Assembly (NCBI GenBank): GCA_015063745.1
Contig: SVTO01000016.1
Span: 1 to 49,253, forward strand
Direction: 5' to 3'
Length of the DNA: 49,253 nucleotides
Origin: Oscillospiraceae bacterium
GTDB taxonomy: Bacteria; Bacillota; Clostridia; Oscillospirales; CAG-272
Of the stretch, positions 1-11,089 are shown piece by piece. A program made the position numbers and the translations under genes. The notes beneath the pieces are model-generated. The model made no database searches, was not told where the DNA came from, and saw only the letters and a list, made by a program, of their open reading frames with translations. How positions within the stretch are numbered: position 1 is the first letter of the stretch; every line of letters begins with the position of its first letter.

Positions 1-245
1 AAAAACAAACGACAGCACGACACAAAGAGTAGTAAAAAAATGCCCGTCCGCACAGGACACCAAAAACAAACGACAGCACGACACAAAGAGTAGTAAAAAA
101 ATGCCCGTCCGCACAGGACACCAAAAATAAACAGTTTGCACGACTCAAAGAGTAGTAAAAAAATGCCCGTCCGCACAGGACACCAAAAACAAACGATAGC
201 ACGACACAAAGAGTAGTAAAAGAATAACCGTCCGTGTAGGACAAA
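1..245 (+). repeat. Four direct copies of a ~61-bp intergenic repeat
   Basis: Four head-to-tail units start near 1, 62, 123 and 185. Units 1 and 2 are identical and units 3 and 4 have diverged. Each unit carries GAGTAGTAAAA and ends in a small palindrome GTCC-N5-GGAC (46-58, 107-119, 169-181, 230-242) with loop gcaca three times and gtgta once. Further copies lie in opposite orientation at 6950-7104 and in the same orientation at 7764-7850, so the family brackets the DUF4838 operon. There are no unique spacers, so this is not CRISPR. The repeats stop about 30 bp before the promoter of the first DUF4838 gene, and the array may extend left of the window. Confidence 0.9.
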
Positions 246-275
246 AAGAAGTCACATGAATTTTCACAATGCTTA

Positions 276-304
276 TTGCAATTTACCGATAGATATGGTA
301 TAAA
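276..304 (+). promoter_or_regulatory. Sigma-A promoter of the DUF4838 operon
   Basis: The -35 box TTGCAA (276-281) and the -10 box TATAAA (299-304) are separated by exactly 17 bp. They lie about 60 bp upstream of the first DUF4838 start codon, directly after the 61-bp repeat array. No other promoter-like pair was seen in the 42-49 bp gaps between the four genes. Confidence 0.6.
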
Positions 305-318
305 TAAAGTGTTATCCC

Positions 319-346
319 CCGGGGTGGTACGAAATTGCATCCCCGG
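319..346 (+). promoter_or_regulatory. Leader hairpin (CCGGGGTG / CATCCCCGG)
   Basis: The near-perfect inverted repeat CCGGGGTG (319-326) and CATCCCCGG (338-346) lies between the promoter and the ribosome binding site AAAGGAG. It has a one-base bulge and an 11-nt loop. Its position just after the expected transcription start would suit an operator or an mRNA-stabilising hairpin. Function is unknown. Confidence 0.35.
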
Positions 347-365
347 AAGAAAAAAGGAGAAAATC

Positions 366-1970
366 ATGCGTAAACTGATCGTAAAAGGGAAAATTGCAAA
401 CGCAGTACATGCCGTTCCCGGGATGGGAACCGCAGAAGTGCACGCTGCGGAAGAACTTGTGAAATATCTCGGCCTTATGGGGATTCCCGAAGGGGAAGGA
501 CTCACCGTAAAGATCGACATCGATGAATCCATCGGCCGGGACGGATACAGAATCCATATCGTGGATGAGGATACCCTGGAGATCGCCGGCGGTAACGGAC
601 GTGGGGTGAACTACGGTGTATACCGGTTTCTCGAACGATATGCCGGTGTGCGGTACTTCATGCCCGGACTGGAAACTCTTGGAGAGGGAGACATCGTTGT
701 GGAGGAAGATTATGCTTTTGCGCCGGTGTTTGAACTGCGTCAGTCCGACTGGAAATGCTGCCGTGACGTGGATTGGAGCGTGAAGAACGGTGTCAACGAT
801 ATGCTGTCCATTCCGGAAGAAAGAGGCGGATGTTTCCGTTACGCTAAAGGATATTGGGCACATACCATGTCAAAACTGGCGGGAACGGATAAACAGCCCT
901 GTGTAACGGATCCCGAAGTATTGAAAAAGACCATTGCCTCCGTGCGGGAGGTATTGAGGAGAGAGCCGAAGGAGGTCATCATATCGGTAACCCAGGATGA
1001 CGGTTCCTATCGTTGTACCTGTGACCGGTGTATGAAGATCGTGGAGGAAGAAGAAAGCTGGTCCGGATTGTATCTGCGGTTTGTGAATCAGGTAGCGGAA
1101 GCCGTGGAAGAGGAATTCCCGGATGCCGTGATCGATACCTTTGCCTACTACTATACGGAAAAAGCACCCAAGATCACCAGACCCCGCCACAATGTATGTA
1201 TACGTCTGTGTGCGTACTCCTCTTGTCACAGCCATACCGTGAGTGATAACGGCTGCCCGGGAAATATTAAGTTCAACAAGGTTGTGGAAGACTGGTTTGC
1301 CATCTGCGACCGTATCTATATCTGGGAATATACCCAGAACTATCACTACTATATCCCCCCCTATCCGGATTTCGGCATACTGCGGCAGAATATGCGGTAC
1401 TATGCGGAACACGGTGCGAAAGGGATATATCCGGAAGGAAACCACAACTCGCCCAGCTATGCCGGATTCGGAGAACTGCGGTGCTATCTGCTGGCCAGAC
1501 TGATGTGGGATCCCTACATGAGCAACCAGGATTACTACGGCCACATGGATGAATTCCTGGCAGCGTATTACGGCAAGGGCTGGCGGTACATCCGGGCGTA
1601 TCTGGACAATCTGATGGGCATGATACCGGCAAACTGTATGGGTGGTATCCACCCCTCGGAATATCTGCGCCGGGATATGTTGGAAGTACTGGCGGGCACC
1701 TTTGAAGAGTGGTGGAACAAAGCGGAAGAGCTGGCCGGAGACAGACTGGAATATGTCAAGCGCACCCGTCTGCAGTGGGAATACCTGCGGCTGGATCTCT
1801 ACCCCGACGAAGAGAAGGGCAGAGCCTTTGATAAAGCGATACGGGAAAACAACATATACTGGAGGGAAGATATAAGCGACCTGCTTCCCGAAAATCCGCC
1901 GGAACGATTTGCCCGTTCGCCCTACACCTGGTACTGGGACAAGTGCGATCCTTTCGGCACACCGGTATAA
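366..1970 (+). CDS. DUF4838 domain protein 1 (divergent paralogue)
   Basis: The 534-aa protein has no signal peptide and is expected in the cytoplasm. The start ATG at 366 follows AAAGGAGAAAATC; an upstream in-frame TTG at 276 is the -35 box. The N-terminal ~110 residues end in GRGVNYGVYRFLE followed by AGVRYF, the hallmark of DUF4838 proteins, whose N-terminal domain resembles that of GH67 alpha-glucuronidases and GH20 enzymes. A cluster C217-T-C219-D-R-C222 follows, then a Tyr/Trp-rich barrel-like C-terminal half. This copy is clearly more distant than the three downstream ones: it has TDKQPCVTDPEVL where they have QEKQPCLSDPEVL or QDKQPCLSDPEVL. It is first of four genes in one operon. The family is suspected to act on glycans but no reaction is established. 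The family call is firm; a catalytic role is inference. Confidence 0.85.
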   Translation: MRKLIVKGKIANAVHAVPGMGTAEVHAAEELVKYLGLMGIPEGEGLTVKIDIDESIGRDGYRIHIVDEDTLEIAGGNGRGVNYGVYRFLERYAGVRYFMPGLETLGEGDIVVEEDYAFAPVFELRQSDWKCCRDVDWSVKNGVNDMLSIPEERGGCFRYAKGYWAHTMSKLAGTDKQPCVTDPEVLKKTIASVREVLRREPKEVIISVTQDDGSYRCTCDRCMKIVEEEESWSGLYLRFVNQVAEAVEEEFPDAVIDTFAYYYTEKAPKITRPRHNVCIRLCAYSSCHSHTVSDNGCPGNIKFNKVVEDWFAICDRIYIWEYTQNYHYYIPPYPDFGILRQNMRYYAEHGAKGIYPEGNHNSPSYAGFGELRCYLLARLMWDPYMSNQDYYGHMDEFLAAYYGKGWRYIRAYLDNLMGMIPANCMGGIHPSEYLRRDMLEVLAGTFEEWWNKAEELAGDRLEYVKRTRLQWEYLRLDLYPDEEKGRAFDKAIRENNIYWREDISDLLPENPPERFARSPYTWYWDKCDPFGTPV

Positions 1971-2019
1971 GGAAGAAAAAAACAAACGATTGAAAATTAT
2001 ACCTGCAAAGGAGAAAAAT

Positions 2020-3600
2020 ATGCATAAACTGATCATTAAGGGAAAAGAATTTGAAGCGATCCGCGTACAGGTGGGCGAGGATATTGTAGCACAGAACGCC
2101 GCCGCGGAATTTGTGAAATACATGGGGAAAATGGGTATTCCCGAAGGGGACGGCCTGAATGTAAAGTTCTACCGGGACAATACCCTGGGTATTGACGGCT
2201 ACCGTATCTCCATCGTGGACGAAAACACCATCGAATTTGTGGGCGATTACTACTGCGGTATGATTTATTCCGTATACGATTTTCTGAAGCTGTACGCCGG
2301 CGCACGCTTCTTCACGCCCGAGATCGAGCATCTGGGCAAGGGCGACATCGTATTCGACGAGGATTACGCCTTCACCCCCGTTTTTGAAAAGCGCGAGTCC
2401 GACTTCAACAAGTACATAAACAATACCGACTGGGCGGTGAAGAACCATGTCAATCGCGGCGTACCCGCTCATGTGGGTAAGGCTGTGACGGGTTTCAGCT
2501 GCGGCGGTGTGCATACCTTTGAACAGTTCTCCGGCGTGCCCCAGGACAAGCAGCCCTGTCTGTCCGACCCCGAGGTGCTGAAGAAGGCCATTGCCTGGGT
2601 ACGCGAGATCATCGCCAAGAACCCCCAGTGCCGCAGTGTATCCGTGACCCAGAACGACAACCTGAAGGGCTACTGCACCTGTGAAAAATGTGCGGCTGTG
2701 GATGCGGAAGAAGGAAGCCAGGCAGGTACTCTGCTGCGTTTCGTGAACGCCATTGCGGAAGATGTATGCAAGGACTACCCGGATGTAATGATCGAAACCT
2801 TTGCGTACTACTACACCCAGAAGGCTCCGAAGATCACCAAGGCCCATCCGAACGTATACATCCGTCTCTGCTCCATCTGCAACTGCTTCAGCCATGCCAT
2901 CAACGACAGCTCCTGCCCGGAAAACCGTAAGTTCCATAAGGACATTGATGACTGGTACAATGTAGTGGGCGTTAAGAGAATGCATGTATGGGACTATGTA
3001 GCGAACTTTGCGGGCTATGTACACCCGAACCCGAACTTTGCGACCATGCGTGACAATATGCGTTACTATGCGGAGCATAACGTAAAGGTAATGTACCCCG
3101 AAGGACCCTATGACTCCCACAACTCCGCGGAATTCGGCGAACTGCGTACCTACCTGCTGGCACAGCTGATGTGGAATCCCTACATGGATGCGGAAGAATA
3201 CTACAGGCACATGGATGAATTCCTGGAAGCCTACTACGGCGAAGGCTGGCGATATATCCGTCTGTTCATCGACTGGACTGCCGGTGCGGTGACGCAGGGT
3301 CACATGACGCTGAACAAGGCGCCCTTTGACATCATTGCGAAGGACAAGTGGGCTGCCATGGAAGACACCTGTGACCTGTGGTGGAACAAGGCGCTGGAAA
3401 TGGCCGGGGACAAGGCGGAAAACGTGAAGATGTCCAAGCTGCAGTGGGATTTCATGAAGCTGCAGTTCCATCCCGACGCTGCCGAAGCGGAAAAGTACAT
3501 GGACACGATCGAAGCCAACCATATCACATGGAGTGAAGGCTATTTCAAGATCAGAAGAGACAGAGCCGGTCAGCCCCCGGAAGACTGGTTCAAGGAATAA
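2020..3600 (+). CDS. DUF4838 domain protein 2
   Basis: The 526-aa cytoplasmic protein starts at ATG 2020, 5 nt after AAAGGAGAA. The frame is open upstream into the previous gene but has no ribosome binding site there. Domain order matches its neighbours: an N-terminal alpha/beta domain ending in MIYSVYDFLKLYAGARFF, then SVTQND and the cysteine cluster C219-T-C221-E-K-C224, then FAYYYTQKAPKIT and a C-terminal helical part. It is close to copies 3 and 4, sharing blocks such as RMHVWDYVANFAG. Distinctive loop sequences occur around residues 125-165 and 420-450, where paralogues differ most. Those variable segments may carry substrate specificity, which is inference. No acid/base pair of a known glycosidase can be assigned with certainty. 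Confidence 0.85.
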   Translation: MHKLIIKGKEFEAIRVQVGEDIVAQNAAAEFVKYMGKMGIPEGDGLNVKFYRDNTLGIDGYRISIVDENTIEFVGDYYCGMIYSVYDFLKLYAGARFFTPEIEHLGKGDIVFDEDYAFTPVFEKRESDFNKYINNTDWAVKNHVNRGVPAHVGKAVTGFSCGGVHTFEQFSGVPQDKQPCLSDPEVLKKAIAWVREIIAKNPQCRSVSVTQNDNLKGYCTCEKCAAVDAEEGSQAGTLLRFVNAIAEDVCKDYPDVMIETFAYYYTQKAPKITKAHPNVYIRLCSICNCFSHAINDSSCPENRKFHKDIDDWYNVVGVKRMHVWDYVANFAGYVHPNPNFATMRDNMRYYAEHNVKVMYPEGPYDSHNSAEFGELRTYLLAQLMWNPYMDAEEYYRHMDEFLEAYYGEGWRYIRLFIDWTAGAVTQGHMTLNKAPFDIIAKDKWAAMEDTCDLWWNKALEMAGDKAENVKMSKLQWDFMKLQFHPDAAEAEKYMDTIEANHITWSEGYFKIRRDRAGQPPEDWFKE

Positions 3601-3642
3601 AACAGCATTACACGGCACAGGGACAGCCAAGGAGGAAAAACC

Positions 3643-5229
3643 ATGCGTAAGCTGATCGTAAAAGGAAAAGAATTTTCAGCGGTACAGGTACAGGTCGGAG
3701 ACGACATTGTAGCCAAGCACGCCGCATCGGAATTTGTGAAATACATGGGAAAAATGGGTATTCCGGAAGGGGAAGGCCTGACGGTGAAGTTGTACCGGGA
3801 TGAAAACATCGGTATTGACGGCTACCGTATCCACATTGCGGACGAAAACACTCTGGAACTGGTGGGCGACTACCACAGAGGTATGATGTACGCCGTATAC
3901 GATTTTCTCAAAATCTATGCCGGCGCCCGGTTCTTCACACCGACCATCGAAACCCTGGGAGAAGGGGACATTGTTGTAGATAAAGATACGGAATATGTCC
4001 CGGATTTTGAATGGCGTAGTGTCTTTTTCCAAAAATATACACAGGATAAGTATTGGAGCGCCAAAAACCATTTGTCCGTAAATATAACACCGGAGTTCGG
4101 AAAGGATATCGGTGTTTACAGCGCGGGCGGTATCCATACTTTTGAGAAATTTTCCGGTGTACCTCAGGAAAAGCAACCCTGTCTCAGCGATCCCGAAGTG
4201 TTGAAGAAGGCGATCGCATGGGTACGTGAGGTGATTGAAACCACGCCGAATGTCCGCAGTGTGTCCGTGTCACAGAACGACAACGTGAAAGGCTACTGTA
4301 CTTGTGAAAAATGTGCTGCTGTTGACGCGGAAGAAGGCAGCCATGCCGGTACTCTGATTCGTTTTTTGAACGCTATTGCGGAAGATGTATGCAAGGATTA
4401 TCCCGACGTTCTGATCGAAACTTTTGCGTACTACTATACCCAGAAGGCACCAAAGATCACCAAGGCACATCCCAATGTATATATCCGTATGTGCTCCATG
4501 TGCAACTGCTTCAGCCACTCCATTGACGACAGCTCCTGCCCGGCGAACAGACAGTTCCATCAGGATGTGGATGACTGGTACAAAGTGGTTGGTGTTAAGA
4601 GAATGCACGTATGGGATTACGTGGCAAACTTTGCAGGAGCCGGATATATTCATCCCAATCCGAACTTTACCACGATGCGGGATAATATGCGTTATTACGC
4701 AGAGCACGGTGTAAAGCATATGGGTCCGCAGGGTGCATGGGATTCTTACAATTCCGGGGAATTCGGCGAGCTGCGTACCTATCTGCTGGCACAGCTGATG
4801 TGGAATCCGTACATGGATGCGAATGAATATTACACACATATGGACGAATTCCTGGAAGCCTACTACGGAGCGGGCTGGCGGTACATCCGTGCCTTTATCA
4901 ACTGGACCACATCCGAGGCAAGACAGGGCCATATGACCATCAACAAAAAGCCTTTTGAGATCATTGCCAGAGACAAATGGGAAGCCATGGTGGAAACCTG
5001 TGATCTGTGGTGGAACAAGGCGCTGGAAATGGCGGGGGACAAAGCGGACAACGTGAAATTCTCCAAGCTGCAGTGGGATTTCATGAGACTGCAGTTCCAT
5101 CCCGACGCTGAAAAAGCGGAAAAGCTGATTGATACGGTGGAAGGAAACAAGATGTACTGGAGCGAAACCTGGGTACACGTCAGAAGAGACCGTATGGATC
5201 AGCCGCCGGATACATGGTTCGAATATTAA
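3643..5229 (+). CDS. DUF4838 domain protein 3
   Basis: The 528-aa cytoplasmic protein starts at ATG 3643 after AAGGAGG. It has the same architecture as copies 2 and 4: the MMYAVYDFLKIYAGARFF block near residue 90-105, the SVSQND-CTCEKC cluster, FAYYYTQKAP, and a C-terminal segment ending in RRDRMDQPPDTWF. A two-residue insertion (FAGAGYIHP against FAGYVHP) distinguishes it from its sisters. The 42-bp spacer before it and the 42-bp spacer before copy 4 have the same length and share GCATTACA near their start, which supports tandem duplication of gene plus spacer. Function is unknown beyond a probable glycan-related role. Confidence 0.85.
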   Translation: MRKLIVKGKEFSAVQVQVGDDIVAKHAASEFVKYMGKMGIPEGEGLTVKLYRDENIGIDGYRIHIADENTLELVGDYHRGMMYAVYDFLKIYAGARFFTPTIETLGEGDIVVDKDTEYVPDFEWRSVFFQKYTQDKYWSAKNHLSVNITPEFGKDIGVYSAGGIHTFEKFSGVPQEKQPCLSDPEVLKKAIAWVREVIETTPNVRSVSVSQNDNVKGYCTCEKCAAVDAEEGSHAGTLIRFLNAIAEDVCKDYPDVLIETFAYYYTQKAPKITKAHPNVYIRMCSMCNCFSHSIDDSSCPANRQFHQDVDDWYKVVGVKRMHVWDYVANFAGAGYIHPNPNFTTMRDNMRYYAEHGVKHMGPQGAWDSYNSGEFGELRTYLLAQLMWNPYMDANEYYTHMDEFLEAYYGAGWRYIRAFINWTTSEARQGHMTINKKPFEIIARDKWEAMVETCDLWWNKALEMAGDKADNVKFSKLQWDFMRLQFHPDAEKAEKLIDTVEGNKMYWSETWVHVRRDRMDQPPDTWFEY

Positions 5230-5271
5230 GACTGCATTACATGAGACAAAGTCAGACATGGAGGACAAAAC

Positions 5272-6852
5272 ATGCGTAAGCTGATCGTAAAAGGCAAAGA
5301 ATTTTCTGCGATTCAGGTGCAGGTTGGCGAAGATATTGTAGCACAGCATGCTGCCTCGGAATTCGTGAAATACATGGATAAAATGGGCATCCCGGAAGGG
5401 GAAGGCCTGACGGTGAAGCTGTACCGGGATGAAAACATCGGTATTGACGGCTACCGTATCCACATTGCGGATGAAAACACTCTGGAGCTGGTGGGTGACT
5501 ACCACAGAGGTATGATGTATGCCGTATATGATTTCCTGAGAAACTATGCCGGCGCCCGGTTCTTCACACCGACCATCGAAACCCTGGGAGAAGGGGACAT
5601 TGTGGTGGACGAGGATACGGAATATGCGCCGACCTTTGAAAGCCGCGGTATGTATTTCCCGAAATATGTAAACGATACGTACTGGGCTACCAAGAACCAT
5701 ATTTCCTGCGGTATCGGACCTGAATTCGGCATGGCCATCAGCGGTTACAGCGCCGGCGGTATCCATACTTTTGAAAAGTTTTCCGGTGTACCTCAGGAAA
5801 AGCAGCCTTGTCTGTCCGATCCGGAAGTACTGAAGAAGGCGATCACATGGGTACGCGACGTGATTGCCAAAAATCCGAATGCCCGCAGTGTATCCGTAAC
5901 GCAGAACGACAATGTCAAGGGCTACTGCACCTGTGAGAAATGTGCGGCTGTTGATGCGGAGGAGGGAAGCCATGCCGGTACGCTGATCCGCTTTGTCAAT
6001 GCCATTGCGGAAGACATCTGCAAGGATTATCCCGACATGCTGATCGAGACTTTTGCGTACTACTATACCCAGAAGGCTCCGAAGCTGACAAAGGCCCATC
6101 CCAACGTATACATCCGCATCTGTTCCATGTGCAACTGCTTCAGTCACTCTATCGATGACAGCTCCTGTCCGGCGAACAGACAGTTCCATCAGGATGTGGA
6201 CGACTGGTACAATGTAGTGGGCGTCAAGAGAATGCACGTATGGGATTATGTAGCAAACTTTGCGGGCTACGTACATCCGAACCCGAACTTTATCACGATC
6301 CGCGACAACATGCGCTACTATGCGGAGCACAATGTAAAGCAGATCGGTCCGCAGGGTGCATGGGACTCCCACAACTTTGCGGAATTCGGCGAGCTGCGGT
6401 TCTATCTGCTGGCACAGCTGATGTGGAATCCGTACATGGATGCATCGGAATACTACCGTCACATGGACGAATTCCTGGAAGCCTACTACGGAGCGGGCTG
6501 GCGGTACATCCGTTACTTCATTGACTGGATGTGTGCCGCATCTCTGCAGAACCATGTAACGCTGAATCTGCCGCCTTTTGAGATCATTGCGAGAGACAAG
6601 TGGGAAGGCATGCTGGAGACCTGTGAAATGTGGTGGACCAAGGCGCTTGAACTGGCCGGAGATAAGGCAGAAAACGTAAAGATTTCCATGCTGCAGTGGG
6701 AATTCATGAAGCTCCAGTTCCATCCGGACCCGGTAAAAGCGGAGGAATACATCAACACGGTTGAGGCGAATGACATTGCGTGGAGTGAAAACTATTTCCA
6801 CATCCGCCGCGACAGACTGGCGCAGCCGCCGGAAGACTGGTTTAAGGAATAA
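5272..6852 (+). CDS. DUF4838 domain protein 4
   Basis: The 526-aa cytoplasmic protein is the last gene of the operon and is followed 13 bp later by a strong terminator. ATG 5272 follows TGGAGGACAAAAC. The first ~110 residues are almost identical to copy 3. The region around residues 120-160 (FESRGMYFPKY onward) and 415-435 (WMCAASLQNHVTL) differ. The conserved cysteine cluster CTCEKC and FAYYYTQKAPKLT are present. High N-terminal similarity with divergent internal patches resembles recent duplication with selection on, or conversion around, the binding region. This is inference from reading the translations. Confidence 0.85.
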   Translation: MRKLIVKGKEFSAIQVQVGEDIVAQHAASEFVKYMDKMGIPEGEGLTVKLYRDENIGIDGYRIHIADENTLELVGDYHRGMMYAVYDFLRNYAGARFFTPTIETLGEGDIVVDEDTEYAPTFESRGMYFPKYVNDTYWATKNHISCGIGPEFGMAISGYSAGGIHTFEKFSGVPQEKQPCLSDPEVLKKAITWVRDVIAKNPNARSVSVTQNDNVKGYCTCEKCAAVDAEEGSHAGTLIRFVNAIAEDICKDYPDMLIETFAYYYTQKAPKLTKAHPNVYIRICSMCNCFSHSIDDSSCPANRQFHQDVDDWYNVVGVKRMHVWDYVANFAGYVHPNPNFITIRDNMRYYAEHNVKQIGPQGAWDSHNFAEFGELRFYLLAQLMWNPYMDASEYYRHMDEFLEAYYGAGWRYIRYFIDWMCAASLQNHVTLNLPPFEIIARDKWEGMLETCEMWWTKALELAGDKAENVKISMLQWEFMKLQFHPDPVKAEEYINTVEANDIAWSENYFHIRRDRLAQPPEDWFKE

Positions 6853-6865
6853 TATTTTGGATTTG

Positions 6866-6912
6866 GCCGCTGTACTGAGGAAAGATTTTCCTCGGTACAG
6901 CGGCTTTTGTGT
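6866..6912 (+). terminator. Rho-independent terminator after the DUF4838 operon
   Basis: The stem GCCGCTGTACTGAGG / CCTCGGTACAGCGGC (6866-6904) is almost perfect and is followed by TTTTGTGTTTTTC. It ends the four-gene transcript. Confidence 0.9.
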
Positions 6913-6949
6913 TTTTCTTTGGTTTTTCTACGGGTGGAATATCTAAATC

Positions 6950-7104
6950 GCTTATTCTTTTTTGTCCTTGGCGGACGGGTAGTTGTTTACTACTCTTTGT
7001 ATGGCTAAACTCATTATTCTTTTTTGTCCTACACGGACGGATATTCTTTTACTACTCATTGAATCGTGCAGAGCGATTCTTTTTTGTGTCCTGTGCGGAC
7101 GGCA
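6950..7104 (-). repeat. Three inverted copies of the ~61-bp repeat
   Basis: Read on the minus strand these are the same units as at 1-245. The GTCC-N5-GGAC palindromes lie at 6964-6976, 7026-7038 and 7088-7100, at a 62-bp period. On the minus strand their loops read gccaa, gtgta and gcaca. The last unit runs directly into the fold-back element. The opposite orientation relative to 1-245 means the DUF4838 operon sits inside a large inverted-repeat frame. Confidence 0.85.
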
Positions 7105-7770
7105 CTTAGAGGGACCTGCCAAAGCGAGGCCCCTCTAAGAACTCCCCCGCTTTATTAAGAGCTACGTTGGTCTGGTATTGGTTGTTGGATTGGTCAAAGT
7201 AGTGGAGGATGCAAATCAGCGCTGACCGCGGGAGGGGTGCATTAGTGGGGGCATACTGTTGGGATTAGGGAAGGTTTAGTAGTGTACAGTGATATGGTCT
7301 GGGTTCTATCTCATCCGTGCTAACCGCGCGAAGACTGAATGGCAGTCCTAAGACATGGCGGTCAGCTCAGATTTTTAATGCACCCAACTTTGTACTGTAG
7401 GCAGACCCACTCTTAGTCTGTACAACCTGTCAGCGGTCAAACTCCCCTATTCATCCCGCGGTCAGCGTAGTTAATCCATTACTCCACTACTGAACCCAAC
7501 AAACCCACACCAAACAACCTCCCCTCAAGCACCAAGCGGCAGCCAAATTCTTCCTGCACGGCACATTCTTCTGTGCACAAACCCACTTTTCCACAAAACG
7601 AACCGTCAACGGTATCTCTCCACTAATGCACCCCCCGGCGGTTAGCCATAATTGAAAAACGAGCCTGATAAACCCAAAGAATCGCCCGACCCGAATACCT
7701 CAACCCTTCCACCTAAGCGGGGGAGTTCTTAGAGGGGCCTCGCGCCTGCAGGCCTCTCTAAGTGCCGTCC
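7097..7770. other. Gene-free ~670-bp fold-back element with long inverted arms
   Basis: The left arm (7097-7153) and right arm (7715-7770) are near-perfect inverted repeats ending in AAGCGGGGGAGTTCTTAGAG. The neighbouring 61-bp repeat units extend the symmetry outward to roughly 125 bp per arm. Each arm is itself a hairpin (7105-7139 and 7728-7762). The interior is self-complementary in blocks: a perfect 15-bp pair GGGGTGCATTAGTGG (7234-7248) with its complement (7620-7634), and a perfect 14-bp pair CGCTGACCGCGGGA (7220-7233) with its complement (7454-7467). The left half is G-rich and the right half C-rich. No credible ORF or transposase is present. It could be a non-autonomous mobile element, a decayed insertion, or a gene for a large structured RNA. 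Confidence 0.6.
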
Positions 7771-7850
7771 GCACAGGACACCAAAAATAAACGATTTGCA
7801 CGACTCAATGAGTAGTAAAAGAATAAACGTCCGCCAAGGACAAAAAACAA
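7764..7850 (+). repeat. Two further copies of the ~61-bp repeat
   Basis: The palindromes GTCC-gcaca-GGAC (7767-7779) and GTCC-gccaa-GGAC (7829-7841) are 62 bp apart. The unit contains GAGTAGTAAAAGAATAA. Orientation is the same as at 1-245 and opposite to 6950-7104, so these units form the outer part of the right arm of the fold-back element. Confidence 0.85.
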
Positions 7851-7871
7851 AAGATTCAGACATCCGAACCG

Positions 7872-7915
7872 TAGAGAGAAAAAAGAAAAAGAAAAAGAAA
7901 AAGAAAAAAGAAAAA
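7872..7915 (+). repeat. Hexanucleotide-like (GAAAAA)n purine tract
   Basis: About 40 bp of GAAAAA/GAAAAAA units lie 15 bp upstream of the lacZ -35 box. An A-rich tract here could act as an UP-like element, and its length could vary by slippage. Confidence 0.7.
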
Positions 7916-7929
7916 CTCCCCTCATCCCG

Positions 7930-7958
7930 TTGACATCCCGAAGGGTTTGTGTCATAAT
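7930..7958 (+). promoter_or_regulatory. Sigma-A promoter of the lacZ operon
   Basis: The perfect -35 box TTGACA (7930-7935), a 17-bp spacer and the -10 box CATAAT (7953-7958) precede a short ~28-nt leader and the ribosome binding site GGAGGAG (7980-7986). Confidence 0.75.
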
Positions 7959-7968
7959 ATAGATATAA

Positions 7969-11049
<3,081 letters not shown>

Positions 11050-11089
11050 TACAGTCAAAAATAAATTCAAATAAAGGATGGATACCAAA

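Noticed and set aside
1-245. Possible CRISPR array in the 61-bp repeats
   Set aside because: The whole 61-bp unit is conserved with no unique spacers, and copies occur in both orientations at several sites.
276-365. An upstream extension of the first DUF4838 protein starting at TTG 276
   Set aside because: The TTG is the -35 box; the family N terminus (RKLIVKGK) and ribosome binding site fix the start at 366.
6909-7109. A 66-codon frame over the inverted 61-bp repeats
   Set aside because: Its sequence is just translated repeat units and T-rich terminator tail.
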